Positions 48,179 through 58,170 of a stretch of 64,000 nucleotides of DNA are shown in pieces. The first letter of the stretch is position 1; every line of letters starts with the position of its first letter. The DNA is taken from positions 682,001-746,000 of the forward strand of contig JADJLR010000001.1 in assembly GCA_016710015.1 (NCBI GenBank), written 5' to 3'. The notes below the pieces were generated by a model, which was not told the DNA's origin, ran no database searches, and saw only the letters and a list, made by a program, of their open reading frames with translations. A program made the position numbers and the translations under genes. The stretch comes from Flavobacteriales bacterium. GTDB lineage: Bacteria; Bacteroidota; Bacteroidia; Flavobacteriales_F; PHOS-HE28.

Positions 48179-49885
48179 GTGGAACTCCGCAAGGCCATAC
48201 GACTTCCCTTCCTGATCGTGCTGCTGCACGCCGCGCCATGTGCGGGGCAGGACATCGGGCAGATCGGACAACAGAGTCCGGTGCAGTTCAATGCGGGCCT
48301 TCAGGCGCAGGCTGGCTTTTACAGCGTCAGCGGGATCGACCCTCGGCGCACGCCCTTCTTCTGGGCAATCAGCGGCACACCTACCGCCACGATCCAAGGC
48401 GTGCAATTGCCCTTCATGGTGATGATCAGCGACCAGCAGCGCGATTTCCAGCAGCCCTTCAACCAGTTCGGGTTGAGCCCCTATTACAAGTGGGCGAAAG
48501 TGCATCTGGGCTACCGCGATGTGAGCTTCTCGAAATTCTCGCTCGCCGGTTACCGGGCGCTCATGGCCGGTGTGGAACTGAACCCCGGCAAGTTCCGCTT
48601 CGGCTTCGTGTACGCGCGCTTTCGCAAGGCGGTTGAAGAGGATACGTTGGCGACCTACGACCCGACGAAGTACATCAGCAATGTCCCGGTACCCTCGTAC
48701 AAGCGCACCGGCTATGCGGTGAAGATCGGGGTGGGCACCGAGGATGAACACGTGGACCTCGTGCTCCTGCGCGCACAGGACGATGAGGGTTCCATCCGCC
48801 GACCCGTGAAGACCCGATTGGCACCGGAGGAGAACCTGGTGCTTGGGCTGGTGGGCAAGGTGAAGCTCACCGAGAAGTTGCGCTGGGACTTCGATCTGGC
48901 CGGTAGTGCGTTCACCCGCGATGTGACCTCCGCCGAAACACTGGACGAAGGCAGCACCATCACCAACGCGGTGAACTCCGTGTTCATTCCGCGCACCAGC
49001 ACACAGGGCCTCATGGCCTTGGAGACCGGACTGGCGTTGCGCGGCAAACGCGCACGCTACAAGCTCATCTACCGCAGGGTGGACCCCGATTTCAAGAGCA
49101 TGGGCGCCTACTACTTCCAGACCGATGTGGAACAGATCACCGGAACAGCGGCGAGCACCTTCTTCAAGAACAAGCTGAGCGCCAACCTCACGCTGGGCTG
49201 GCAGCACAACAACCTGAAGAAGCTACGCACCGCCACCGCGCGTCGCATCATCGGCAACCTTGGCCTCAATTACACCAGTTCCAAGGCCTTCGGCTGCATG
49301 GTGAACTACACCAACTTCGGGATCACGCAGCAACCGATACGCCCCAGTCTCGGCGATACGGCGTTGCTTGAGCAGGTGAGCCAGAACCTGCTGCTGCAGC
49401 CGCGGCTGCAGTTCAACCGGACCAACGGAGGCCACCTTGTCAGCTACACCTTCAACTTCTTCGCCCTGAGCGACCGCAGCGATAACGCCTTTGCCAGCGC
49501 ACAGCTCACCGGCATGCACAACGACCTGACCTACACCCGCAACTGGAAACAAAGGAACACGCGGCTGGGTGGCGGATTGATCTACCGCCGCACCGAAAGT
49601 CTCATCGGCCATACGGATAGTCGTGGTGTGCATCTGGAGGCCGGCCGTGCGTGGCTCAAGGAGAACAAATTGGGTACGGCGCTGCGCTTCAACTTCCTCA
49701 GCAACGACCTGCCTTCGGGTGATGTCGGATCCACCTGGCAACTGAACCTCGACCTGAACTTCCAAGTGAGCAAGCGCTTCGGACTGACGCTTCAAGTGAG
49801 CCACCAGGACAATCGCAGCGACGATCCGTTCATTCCCGCTTTCACCGAGGACACCGGCATTGTCGGTGTCGATATACGCTTCTGA
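48179..49885 (+). CDS. Outer-membrane beta-barrel protein of the giant-protein operon
   Basis: Protein of 568 residues with a signal peptide (LPFLIVLLHAAPCAGQ) and dense alternating strands to a C-terminal aromatic (VDIRF), as in outer-membrane barrels. Early segment: QAQAGFYSVSGIDPRRTPFFW, then QQPFNQFGLSPYYKWAKVHLGYRD (parts). No named family is certain; it resembles uncharacterised barrels found next to large modular secreted proteins in Bacteroidota. Start is GTG at 48179. The next gene begins 2 bases after its stop, so barrel and giant are made together, perhaps as exporter or anchor and cargo. Confidence 0.75.
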   Translation: MELRKAIRLPFLIVLLHAAPCAGQDIGQIGQQSPVQFNAGLQAQAGFYSVSGIDPRRTPFFWAISGTPTATIQGVQLPFMVMISDQQRDFQQPFNQFGLSPYYKWAKVHLGYRDVSFSKFSLAGYRALMAGVELNPGKFRFGFVYARFRKAVEEDTLATYDPTKYISNVPVPSYKRTGYAVKIGVGTEDEHVDLVLLRAQDDEGSIRRPVKTRLAPEENLVLGLVGKVKLTEKLRWDFDLAGSAFTRDVTSAETLDEGSTITNAVNSVFIPRTSTQGLMALETGLALRGKRARYKLIYRRVDPDFKSMGAYYFQTDVEQITGTAASTFFKNKLSANLTLGWQHNNLKKLRTATARRIIGNLGLNYTSSKAFGCMVNYTNFGITQQPIRPSLGDTALLEQVSQNLLLQPRLQFNRTNGGHLVSYTFNFFALSDRSDNAFASAQLTGMHNDLTYTRNWKQRNTRLGGGLIYRRTESLIGHTDSRGVHLEAGRAWLKENKLGTALRFNFLSNDLPSGDVGSTWQLNLDLNFQVSKRFGLTLQVSHQDNRSDDPFIPAFTEDTGIVGVDIRF

Positions 49886-49887
49886 CC

Positions 49888-52800
49888 ATGAACACACGCC
49901 ACCTCCTCCTGCTTGCCGCTCTGATGTCCCTCGCCGTGGTCCGGGCGCAGAACCAAGTATCCGTTACGCCGGTGCTGGTGCCGCCGTACAGTTCGTACCT
50001 CAGCGACTATCAGGGCGCGCTCACCGTGAACTTGGTGAACCTCACCGGAGCTCCGCAACAGGTGAAGCTCATCGGCTCCTTGACCGGTGACAACGGGTAT
50101 AGCGGTTACACAAGATCCACCTATCAGCCGGCGCAACCCATCCAACTTGCAGCGTTCGAGACGAGGCTGTTGTACGCCAACTCCCCGGCATTGTCCTTCA
50201 TCGACCGGAACAATTTCCAGATCAGCGCACCGTCGCAGATCCAGTACGCGGTGATGCAAACAGGCATCCTGCCGGAGGGCAACTACGAGCTCTGCATCCA
50301 GGCCGTCGACTACACCACCAACGCACCACTCTCGCCGGAGGCACCGATCGGATGCATCTTCTTTACTCTCAGTTACGCGCAGCCGCCGGTGCTCACCTTC
50401 CCGTGGTGCGGCGAGAACATCGCAACGGCGTGGCCGGTGTTCACCTGGAGCCCGCCCATCGGCAATTTCAACCTGAGCAATATCCGCTACGACCTCTATC
50501 TGCTGGAACTGCTTCCGGGCCAGAACCCGACGAACGCGCTCTGGCTGGCGATCGATGGCGTGGCGGGCAATCCGATCACGCGCAAGGACCTCATGGTGCC
50601 ATCCTACCCGTGGCAGCCCTACGATCCAGTGCTGAAGGCCAACACGACTTATGCCGTGGGCGTGGTGGCGCGCGACATCTCCAACACCATCGTGATCGAG
50701 AACAAGGGTCGAAGTGAGGTGTGTACCTTCCTGATCGAAAGCGGGCCGACCCCTATAACCGCTTCTGTTGACGGAAGCACCCTTGCCACCACTGTTTCCG
50801 TACTTCCCATCGGCCCCATCCCCGATACGCGCATCAAGGGACGGTTGGTCCATGTCTTCAAGGATAGCGGCCGCACGGCTTGCACCGATGGCTCGGGCGT
50901 GGGAATGGTGAATTTGCTGGACGGAGCGGTCGCGGTCACCAACGTACCGATCATAGCCGGGCCGGGATCGGGAACCACGGGTGGTGGAAGCGCCTCGGCC
51001 CAACCCATGGCCGGGAACTTGGTGATGGGTGCCTACAACTACTTTGGGGGCACCGGGAGCACCAGCCAGATGGACCTGGGCAGTAGTACACTGGCGGGTG
51101 CCTTGGAGTTCGCGAACCCCTTCCCCACCGAGAAGTGGATCGACCGCTTCCCGGTGAGCGCCGTAGGTGGAAAGCCGATGAAGAACATCCCCATCAAACT
51201 GGTGGAACGGGTGGTACTGGAAGGAGTGGTGTCGCGTGACGGCAATGGGATCGTGACGGGCGAAACCGATCGACTGGTGCTTGGCGTGGACCCCGTTCCA
51301 GGAGGCGGTTTCGGTGGCCTCGGACAGGGCAACAATTGGCACCAAGGCCAATTGGTCGCAACGGGCACCACCGACAGCAACGGTGAGTTCGACTTGTTCT
51401 ACCACCAACCTTCCCTCACCGGTCTGCCCGTACCGGGCAGTATCGACTACTTCATAAACTTCGACAAGTACGGCCAGCCTGCGCACCAATGGAACGGCAG
51501 CACCACCGCATCAAGGGCCTACAAGGTCCTGATGCTCGAGGTGGTCTCGCCCTATTACTGCAGCCCCGATATCGAATTGTATCCGCAGCCCGGCGATAAT
51601 TTGGAACTGCCCGACCAGGCCTGCTACGTGCGCAGCTACGACCTGAAGGTGAAGGTGACGCAGGGCGCATGCGATCAACAGATGGGTGGTGTCGGCGCGG
51701 CGATGGGCAACGTGCAGGTGCAAGTGCTACGGCCCACGGACCATACGACAGATGACCTGCCGGAGAACGAAGGCCAGGATCTGGATGAATCGGTGAACGT
51801 ACCCGGGATGGGCACCGTTCCGCTGGTCTCCACCTGCGCATCGAAAAGCAGTGACGGCTCGGCGCTCTTCCGCAATTTGGTGGCACACTTCCAGCAGGTG
51901 CCGGACGAGTACTTGGTACGCTGCAGCACGAACAACGATCGTGGCCTGTACACCTACTACTCTTGGCAGAAGCCGTATCCCAACATGGACGCCAATGGTC
52001 CGATCGTGACACAATGGAGCCATGGTGATCCCGGCGAGCGCAGGTACTTGCGCAACAGTGGGTTCGAAGTGAAGTTGTGGGAACTACCGGTGGCGCTGGT
52101 GCCGCGATCACCGCGTGTGATCGGCCGCGTGATGGTGAGCGTGACGCAGCCCTTGCAGGATGCCACCGTAAAATTGCGCCTCTACTACGACAAGGCTCCC
52201 GGCAGTGTACCACCGGTAGTGGTGGGTTGTGACCAAAGCACGCAGAGCTACGATTTCCTGTACATGGAGTTCACGCGGAAGACCGATGCGAACGGCTTCT
52301 TCGACTTCTCCAATATCCTGGTGAAGGGTTCACAGGATGGCATGTCCTTCCTCGGTCCGCATGCGAGCATCGTGGTGAGTAAACCGGGCTACATGAGCAC
52401 CATCCGGCCATTGGCCTCCGGGAACAAGCCGGGAACCTTGCCAAGTCCGTTGAACCTCAGCGATCCGGAGAACCCGAGGGTGGACCTGAAGATGGGCCTG
52501 CAATGGGACATGACCAGTGGCCTGCTGCTAGAGCCCTACGGCCTTGCCAGCGGCAATGTGGTGAACGAGAACGGCACACCCGTGCGCTGCGATGTGCAGG
52601 TGGCAGATGGTCCTTGGGGCCGCACGGAGACCGTGTTCCTTGCCACCGGTGGCGGCGGTGGAGGACCCGGCGGTTGGAGCGAGGTGCAATTCACGGCACA
52701 AGAGCGTTTCAGCGTGCCGGGACCTCCGGGCTTCCGACCGATCAAGTTGATCCCGCTCAGCGACCAGTACTTCCCGCTCACCGAGCAGCGCAACGTACCC

Positions 52801-55800
52801 TTCAACGTAAGCGGAACGCCCAGCGACCTGGGCACCTTCGTGGTGAAGGAGAAACGCCATCGCCTAAAAGTGAAATTGACCTCGTTCGATGGACCGGTGG
52901 CGGGAGCGATCGTGAAAGTGGATGACCTGCAACGCACCTCCGATCAGGCGGGCATCGCCTTCTTCGAATTCCTTTCCCCCGAGACCGAGTTCCGCTTGAA
53001 GGTGGACCCGCCGGGCGACATGATGCCCGTGGACCGGATCATCGTGAATCAGGTATCGCCGGAGCCGGTAGTGCTGGAGCAGATGATCGAGACGGGCACC
53101 AAGCTCACCGGTCGCGTGCGTGCCATGCCGGGCGATGCACCGGTGGCCAACGCCCGCGTTTGGATGCAGATCGGATCGGACCAGTACGGCCCGCAGCTCA
53201 ACCAGGTCCTCAGCGACGAGAACGGCGAGTTCATTCTTCCCGGTGTGCCGATGGGTCCCTTCAAGGTGTTCGCGGCCAAGGCCGATCCACAGACCACTTA
53301 CATCGGCACCTCGCAGGCGATCACGTACGGCATGGTGCCGGGGCCGCCGCCGTCGTTCAAGATGATCCCCGCGCTGCCCTACGCCGAGCTCACTTTGCAA
53401 CGCGTTGATGACATGGACATCACCCACCTGCTCGGCTTCCCGGTGGAAGTGACCACGCTGGTGAAGAACAACGATGGCAGCTCCACCATCGGCGGCGCCT
53501 TCGTGCAACTGCCGGGCAACGCCAACTTCCGGCTGGAGGATCCTGCGCAGCGCATACCCTTCGCCAATGTGAAGGTGACACCCGGCACGCCCAATGAACA
53601 AGGCAAGCCCATCGCCTTTCCCGCCAACGATCGGGTAACCACCGACATGACGCATGTGTCCCTGAAGCTGTACACCGACCTGGACGTGACCCTGTGTGGC
53701 ATGCCCGGCAGGCTCTTCCCGGGGCGTGTGAAAGTGCAGGGCACTCCACAGGGCGGCGAGGTGCTCGGAACGGTGAGCACGGAGCTTTCCTCGTTCAACT
53801 TCTCCTACGATTTCAGCGGACGATTCTACCTCGGGGCCAGTGCGGACCAACCGCTGTTCGATGTGTTCCGGAGCACCGCGCTCTATCCGCAGCGCAGCTT
53901 CAACCTGATGACCCTGAACTACACGGGCAACCAGTGGGCACCCGCCAACGCACGCTTCTCGCTCCGTGGTTTTGAGGCGCACAGTGACCGCAGCCGCTCC
54001 GTGGTGGAACCCGACGTGTTCAAGATCGCGACCGTCATCGAGGTGAAGGATGTTCCGGACATCACACCCGAGGTGTTGCAGTTGGACGTAGGCAACATCC
54101 GGGTGAACGCCACCTCCATCGAAGGCATACAAGGTGGTGGGCAGGAGCTCAGCTTCGAGCTGAACGACTGGACCTTCAAGTCCACCGCACCGTGGGTCTT
54201 CGACAACAGCTTGGCCGCGATCGTGATACCGAAAGGGATCCTCGACATGCAGTTGGTGAAGGCGGACATGACGCAGATCCTGATCCGCCCGAATGGGCTC
54301 GACATGAAGGCGCAGAACTTGGGCGAAGTGCGCCTGGGTGGCGTTGCCCCGTTGGTCCCGGAAGCCAACGCGGAATGGACCTTCGGCTACGATCCGGGCT
54401 ATGTGCTCGATGGCAAGACAGGCGTATGGCGTTACGGCACGCTCACCGGTGGAAACGCCACAGTGGCCACCGTGCAGGGCCCTGCCGAACTGGTCCCTAG
54501 CAAGTTGCAGTTCTCCAGCTTCTCCTTGGTGAGCCGTGGTGCGCCGCTGGCGGAAGTGCGCGCGATCAAGCACCGCTACTACGACATCATGGATGTAACG
54601 CCCGTGGGAAGCATGCAGTTCACACCCGATGCCGTGGACCTGCTGGTGAATTGTTCCATGCAGATCAAGGGGCTACCGACCACCACGGGCTTCTTCTCCT
54701 TCTTCAAGGAGGGCGGTAAGACGGTGAGCCGCTTGAAGCCCTTGGGAGCCACGGTGACCACAGGGCGTGGCAACGTGTACTTCAAAATGGCCGATCATAC
54801 AGGGGACCAAGAGATCAAGCCCGGCCAGTTCACCTGTTATGGAAAGTTCCGCATCGATCCGGAGGATGGTGCCGCGGGTGATCCGGTGTACGCCTACGGT
54901 TACCTCGATCACAAGTTGAACAACACCTACATGGATGTGATCCGCGTGGATGCCCAGAACCACAAGGGCAACACCCGACAGGAGATCCGCTTTGGCGGTT
55001 CGTCGGACAAGAAGATGCTGCTGAACAGCGGTCGGCAGACCATGGCCAGCACCCAATGGAACGAACTCGCCTTCAAAGGGAACCTGCTCAACATGGGCGG
55101 GATCGATGATGCGCCGGAGAACGAGCTCTCCTTCGTGGTGAAGGGCGCGGTGGCCCTGAGCGACGGCAAGATCTCCATGACGCAGTTGAACACACCGTTC
55201 GGGAACATGAGCATGTCCTATGATTTCGAACATGCGCGCCTCGTCGGCGGCACGTCGATCAGCAATGTCACCTTTGGCGCGGTGAACATCCTGCAGGCCA
55301 CCGTGGGCATGTTGGTGGACAAGGACGGCTTCCTCGTGTCCGTCCCGAAATCGCACGTCCTGGTGCCTGCCGCGCCGTGGCCCTTGCAGGACCACCATCC
55401 CGCGTTCCTGCTCGGTGCGCACAACGCGATCCCCGACACGCTGCTTACCAACATGATGAAGGACTTCCGCCTGAAGACGCTGCCCGCGCACATGGCCGGC
55501 AAGAAGATCTCCGGGATCTACCTGCAGAACCGGCTCGACCTGCTCGATTTCTCGGTTCCGAGCATCAACCTGTTGGTGCTCGGCGTGGAAGGCCACGCCA
55601 GCTGCAAGGTGGAAGGCCGTACCTGGGTGGACCTGAGCGGCAGCCTCGGGATGGGCGGCATGGCCTATGCTGATCTCGGCATGGAGTTCTGGTTGCTCAG
55701 CCCCATACCGAACTGTTCCTCGGCCAACGTTTCCGCCGGTGTCGAAATGCTGTTCGAGGCAGCTTACCAGAACAGCCAGCTCACCATGACCGCCTGTGGC

Positions 55801-55923
55801 TCGGCCTCCGCCAGCGCATCCATCTGCGGAGTCGGGGACAGCGTGGACCTCACCGTGAAGGGCAGCGTGAACTCCGGTGGCAAGATCACCTTGGCACGGA
55901 TCAGTGGATCATGCGGACAATGA
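49888..55923 (+). CDS. Giant modular secreted protein (2011 residues), TANFOR-like N-terminus
   Basis: Signal peptide (HLLLLAALMSLAVVRAQ), then an N-terminal region (about 20-290: QVSVTPVLVPPYSSYLSDY, LTGAPQQVKLIGSLTGD, PVFTWSPPIG, YDLYLLELLPGQNP in parts) resembling the TANFOR domain of large Bacteroidota proteins. The middle (about 310-1230) is a run of carboxypeptidase-regulatory/Ig-like beta domains (VAGAIVKVDDLQRTSDQAGIAFF, KLTGRVRAMPGDAPVANARV in parts). The last 800 residues are beta-rich and unfamiliar, ending in repetitive SASASASICG. No T9SS sorting tail and no enzyme motif are visible. It is packed between the barrel and an FN3 protein, which suggests a surface complex; export route and function are unknown. 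Confidence 0.72.
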   Translation: MNTRHLLLLAALMSLAVVRAQNQVSVTPVLVPPYSSYLSDYQGALTVNLVNLTGAPQQVKLIGSLTGDNGYSGYTRSTYQPAQPIQLAAFETRLLYANSPALSFIDRNNFQISAPSQIQYAVMQTGILPEGNYELCIQAVDYTTNAPLSPEAPIGCIFFTLSYAQPPVLTFPWCGENIATAWPVFTWSPPIGNFNLSNIRYDLYLLELLPGQNPTNALWLAIDGVAGNPITRKDLMVPSYPWQPYDPVLKANTTYAVGVVARDISNTIVIENKGRSEVCTFLIESGPTPITASVDGSTLATTVSVLPIGPIPDTRIKGRLVHVFKDSGRTACTDGSGVGMVNLLDGAVAVTNVPIIAGPGSGTTGGGSASAQPMAGNLVMGAYNYFGGTGSTSQMDLGSSTLAGALEFANPFPTEKWIDRFPVSAVGGKPMKNIPIKLVERVVLEGVVSRDGNGIVTGETDRLVLGVDPVPGGGFGGLGQGNNWHQGQLVATGTTDSNGEFDLFYHQPSLTGLPVPGSIDYFINFDKYGQPAHQWNGSTTASRAYKVLMLEVVSPYYCSPDIELYPQPGDNLELPDQACYVRSYDLKVKVTQGACDQQMGGVGAAMGNVQVQVLRPTDHTTDDLPENEGQDLDESVNVPGMGTVPLVSTCASKSSDGSALFRNLVAHFQQVPDEYLVRCSTNNDRGLYTYYSWQKPYPNMDANGPIVTQWSHGDPGERRYLRNSGFEVKLWELPVALVPRSPRVIGRVMVSVTQPLQDATVKLRLYYDKAPGSVPPVVVGCDQSTQSYDFLYMEFTRKTDANGFFDFSNILVKGSQDGMSFLGPHASIVVSKPGYMSTIRPLASGNKPGTLPSPLNLSDPENPRVDLKMGLQWDMTSGLLLEPYGLASGNVVNENGTPVRCDVQVADGPWGRTETVFLATGGGGGGPGGWSEVQFTAQERFSVPGPPGFRPIKLIPLSDQYFPLTEQRNVPFNVSGTPSDLGTFVVKEKRHRLKVKLTSFDGPVAGAIVKVDDLQRTSDQAGIAFFEFLSPETEFRLKVDPPGDMMPVDRIIVNQVSPEPVVLEQMIETGTKLTGRVRAMPGDAPVANARVWMQIGSDQYGPQLNQVLSDENGEFILPGVPMGPFKVFAAKADPQTTYIGTSQAITYGMVPGPPPSFKMIPALPYAELTLQRVDDMDITHLLGFPVEVTTLVKNNDGSSTIGGAFVQLPGNANFRLEDPAQRIPFANVKVTPGTPNEQGKPIAFPANDRVTTDMTHVSLKLYTDLDVTLCGMPGRLFPGRVKVQGTPQGGEVLGTVSTELSSFNFSYDFSGRFYLGASADQPLFDVFRSTALYPQRSFNLMTLNYTGNQWAPANARFSLRGFEAHSDRSRSVVEPDVFKIATVIEVKDVPDITPEVLQLDVGNIRVNATSIEGIQGGGQELSFELNDWTFKSTAPWVFDNSLAAIVIPKGILDMQLVKADMTQILIRPNGLDMKAQNLGEVRLGGVAPLVPEANAEWTFGYDPGYVLDGKTGVWRYGTLTGGNATVATVQGPAELVPSKLQFSSFSLVSRGAPLAEVRAIKHRYYDIMDVTPVGSMQFTPDAVDLLVNCSMQIKGLPTTTGFFSFFKEGGKTVSRLKPLGATVTTGRGNVYFKMADHTGDQEIKPGQFTCYGKFRIDPEDGAAGDPVYAYGYLDHKLNNTYMDVIRVDAQNHKGNTRQEIRFGGSSDKKMLLNSGRQTMASTQWNELAFKGNLLNMGGIDDAPENELSFVVKGAVALSDGKISMTQLNTPFGNMSMSYDFEHARLVGGTSISNVTFGAVNILQATVGMLVDKDGFLVSVPKSHVLVPAAPWPLQDHHPAFLLGAHNAIPDTLLTNMMKDFRLKTLPAHMAGKKISGIYLQNRLDLLDFSVPSINLLVLGVEGHASCKVEGRTWVDLSGSLGMGGMAYADLGMEFWLLSPIPNCSSANVSAGVEMLFEAAYQNSQLTMTACGSASASASICGVGDSVDLTVKGSVNSGGKITLARISGSCGQ

Positions 55924-57506
55924 AAAAGCGAATGACCATGAAAACCTTGAGCCTCCTTCTGGCGATCCTCGCTATCCCGTGTTTGGGTCAGCAGTCCGCG
56001 ACAAGCACTTCGACCGGTGGAACGAAACCTCCTTCGGTCCAGGCCTGCAAACTGACCCCGTTATCCGCTGCCACGGAAGGTGAACGCATACGCGTCGGCT
56101 GGTGGTCACCGGCCTGCAAGGTGGCCAAGGTGCGCGTGTACCGCCGCCGCCAGCACATCGGCGAGGAGGCGGAGATCCATCCGCTGGTCGTTTCGGGCAC
56201 GCGGAACGACTCGACCATCGTGTTGTGCTGGGACAGCGCGTTCACCGAACTGGGCATCTATGAGTACCGCATCGTGCCGGTGGACAGCCTCGGTGCGGAA
56301 GGTGCTTCATCGGGATGGATCGCGGCGCACAACCTGAACAGCGAAGCACAGCCTTGGATGCATTCCATCCACGCGCAAGACCTGCGAAGCGAACGCGCGA
56401 TCAAGATCACCTGGCACCTGGAGAACGCGGTGCGCGCACGCGGGATAGTGGTGCATCGCGCCGTGCGCTACGATGGCCCGTACGAGCGCCTCGCCGAAGT
56501 GCCCGCTACCGACAGCAGCTACACCGATCGCGTACAACGTGTGAAGGAAACCTACTTCTATCGCCTCGAGGTCATCGATGTCGTGGGGCTTTCCACCCTG
56601 AGCATGCCGGTGCAGGGCGTGAGCGATGCGGAACCCGTAGCGGCTGCACCTACCGTGCTGATGGTCCGTGCCGATGGGAAGGGGGTGCATTTGAACTGGC
56701 CGCACGTGGGGCCGGATGCCGCGTACTACCAGGTGGAACGCGGGCTTCCGGGATCCGATGCGTTCGTGCTGGTGGGCGATGGCCTTCGGGCGGACAGCAG
56801 CGGGGCCGTGTACTGGAACGACAGCACGACGGCCGGCAATACGGTGGTGAGCTACCGGGTGCGAACGGTGAGCATCGGGGGCATCATCAGCGAGCCCTCG
56901 GAACGTGTCGAGGTGCAGACCTTCGACCTGCGCATCCCCACTTCACCAACGGATCTTGCCGTACGGCGCATGGAAGCGCAGGGCGTCATCATCTCTTGGC
57001 GCGATCCGTGGGCCGGTGAGCCGGGTGCCTTCCATGCCGTGGTGGAACGCGCCGATGAAGGAAGCGATGCGTTCTCCGCGCTGAACAAAACATCTTTGGA
57101 TCCCGGAGTGATGGTGTTCACGGACTCCACCGCAGCACCGGAGCGCGCCTACCGCTACCGCATTGTGGGGGTGACGCTTGATGGCACGCGTGGTGTACCC
57201 TCGGCCGAGGCCGTGCTCGCCGGTGACGCGTCGATGCAGCGAGCTCCGCGCATGCTCATGGCCCGCAGCACGACAAAGGGCATCCAGCTGGAATGGGCCG
57301 CAGCCGCGCGCCAGGGCAAGGGCTTGAACGTCTATCGTGCGGTGGACGAAAGCGAGCCTGTCCTGTTGGGCACCGTGAAAGTCGACTCGGACGGACACTT
57401 GGATCCCTCGCCACGCACTGGAGCATTGAACACCTACGTTGTCCGCCTGGTACTGAGCGACGGCAGCGAGAGCGAACCCAGTGAGCCGGTGAGCGTGCGG
57501 TGGTGA
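55920..57506 (+). CDS. Fibronectin type III repeat protein
   Basis: Secreted protein of 528 residues made of about five FN3-like domains of 90-100 residues (GERIRVGWWSPACKVAKVRVYRR; AIKITWHLENAVRARGIVVHR; GVHLNWPHVGPDAAYYQVERG; GVIISWRDPWAGEPGAFHAVVER; GIQLEWAAAARQGKGLNVYRA, in parts). Signal peptide TLSLLLAILAIPCLGQ. The ATG at 55920 overlaps the stop of the giant gene (ATGA), so the two are translationally coupled. The protein ends directly after the last domain with no T9SS tail. It is probably a structural partner of the giant protein. Confidence 0.82.
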   Translation: MKKRMTMKTLSLLLAILAIPCLGQQSATSTSTGGTKPPSVQACKLTPLSAATEGERIRVGWWSPACKVAKVRVYRRRQHIGEEAEIHPLVVSGTRNDSTIVLCWDSAFTELGIYEYRIVPVDSLGAEGASSGWIAAHNLNSEAQPWMHSIHAQDLRSERAIKITWHLENAVRARGIVVHRAVRYDGPYERLAEVPATDSSYTDRVQRVKETYFYRLEVIDVVGLSTLSMPVQGVSDAEPVAAAPTVLMVRADGKGVHLNWPHVGPDAAYYQVERGLPGSDAFVLVGDGLRADSSGAVYWNDSTTAGNTVVSYRVRTVSIGGIISEPSERVEVQTFDLRIPTSPTDLAVRRMEAQGVIISWRDPWAGEPGAFHAVVERADEGSDAFSALNKTSLDPGVMVFTDSTAAPERAYRYRIVGVTLDGTRGVPSAEAVLAGDASMQRAPRMLMARSTTKGIQLEWAAAARQGKGLNVYRAVDESEPVLLGTVKVDSDGHLDPSPRTGALNTYVVRLVLSDGSESEPSEPVSVRW

Positions 57507-57591
57507 ACAGCGCTGCCATGTGCCATTATAAGGATCCTCGTTCCACGGTCCGGCTCGGCATGGAACGCAGGACCTGTTCCGCCATAGCGGA

Positions 57592-57685
57592 ATGACGCAG
57601 ATCGAACGGATCAACGCTGATACGTTCAACACTCCTTCACGTCAGATCTGCGTGCATCATAAAGATCCGCGTCATCCGCGTTCTA
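57592..57685. repeat. CGCGTCATCCGCGTTC-type repeat, copy 3
   Basis: Runs from AATGACGCAGATCGAACGGA to CGCGTCATCCGCGTTCTATT, ending at the deaminase stop codon. It contains CAACACTCCTTCA, also found in the tail of structured element B. A further 22-base near-copy of the deaminase 3' end lies just before it at about 57535-57556. Confidence 0.8.
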
Positions 57686-58114
57686 TTCGCCGATATCCTC
57701 GTTCCACAGCTCCGGCTCCGCCGCGATGAACTCCTCCATCATCTGCACGCACTCCGGTAAGTCCAGATCGATCACCTCCACGCCGTGGCTCTCCATGAAC
57801 TCCTTGGCACCGGCAAATGTGCGGCTCTCTCCCACCACCACCTTCTTGATCTTGAACTGCACGATGGTACCGGCGCACATGTAACACGGCATCAGGGTGG
57901 AGTAGATCGTGGTGCCGTTGTAGCTGCCGATGCGACCCGCGTTGTTCAGGCAGTCCATCTCGCCGTGTAGGATTGGGTTCTTCTCCTGCACGCGCTTATT
58001 GTGTCCGCGTGCGATCATCTTGCCGTCGCGCACCAGCACCGAGCCGATGGGTATGCCACCCTGTGAACGGCCCAAGCGGGCTTCGTCGATGGCAGCTTGC
58101 ATGTGGGGATCCAT
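57683..58114 (-). CDS. Cytosine deaminase, FCY1-like
   Basis: Zinc deaminase of 143 residues. The zinc and catalytic residues are His50 and Glu52 in LHGEMD and Cys77/Cys80 in LMPCYMCAG. The C-terminus (VQMMEEFIAAEPELWNEDIGE in parts) closely resembles the end of yeast cytosine deaminase (DWFEDIGE), which points to cytosine to uracil rather than to tRNA adenosine or guanine deamination. ATG 58114 was chosen; the frame continues upstream only through a GTTGTC-type repeat. It heads away from the PreTA genes in the same orientation, so it could feed uracil into that pathway. Confidence 0.87.
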   Translation of the reverse strand: MDPHMQAAIDEARLGRSQGGIPIGSVLVRDGKMIARGHNKRVQEKNPILHGEMDCLNNAGRIGSYNGTTIYSTLMPCYMCAGTIVQFKIKKVVVGESRTFAGAKEFMESHGVEVIDLDLPECVQMMEEFIAAEPELWNEDIGE

Positions 58115-58118
58115 GTGT

Positions 58119-58170
58119 TCGGTTGTCTGTTGTTGGTTTGTCCGTCGCGCATATCCAGCGCTCAAATGCA
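58119..58170. repeat. GTTGTC/GTCGCGC-type repeat, partial copy
   Basis: CGGTTGTCTGTTGTTGGTTT followed by GTCCGTCGCGC, a single arm of the family, filling the gap between the deaminase start and the stop of the four-helix-bundle gene. Confidence 0.75.

Noticed and set aside
49792..51489. Long minus-strand open frame (565 codons) opposite the giant gene
   Set aside because: Antisense shadow of a GC-rich coding region; low-complexity Arg/His/Val composition, no start context and no recognisable domain. The same applies to 47942-49207 and 52864-54573 on the minus strand.
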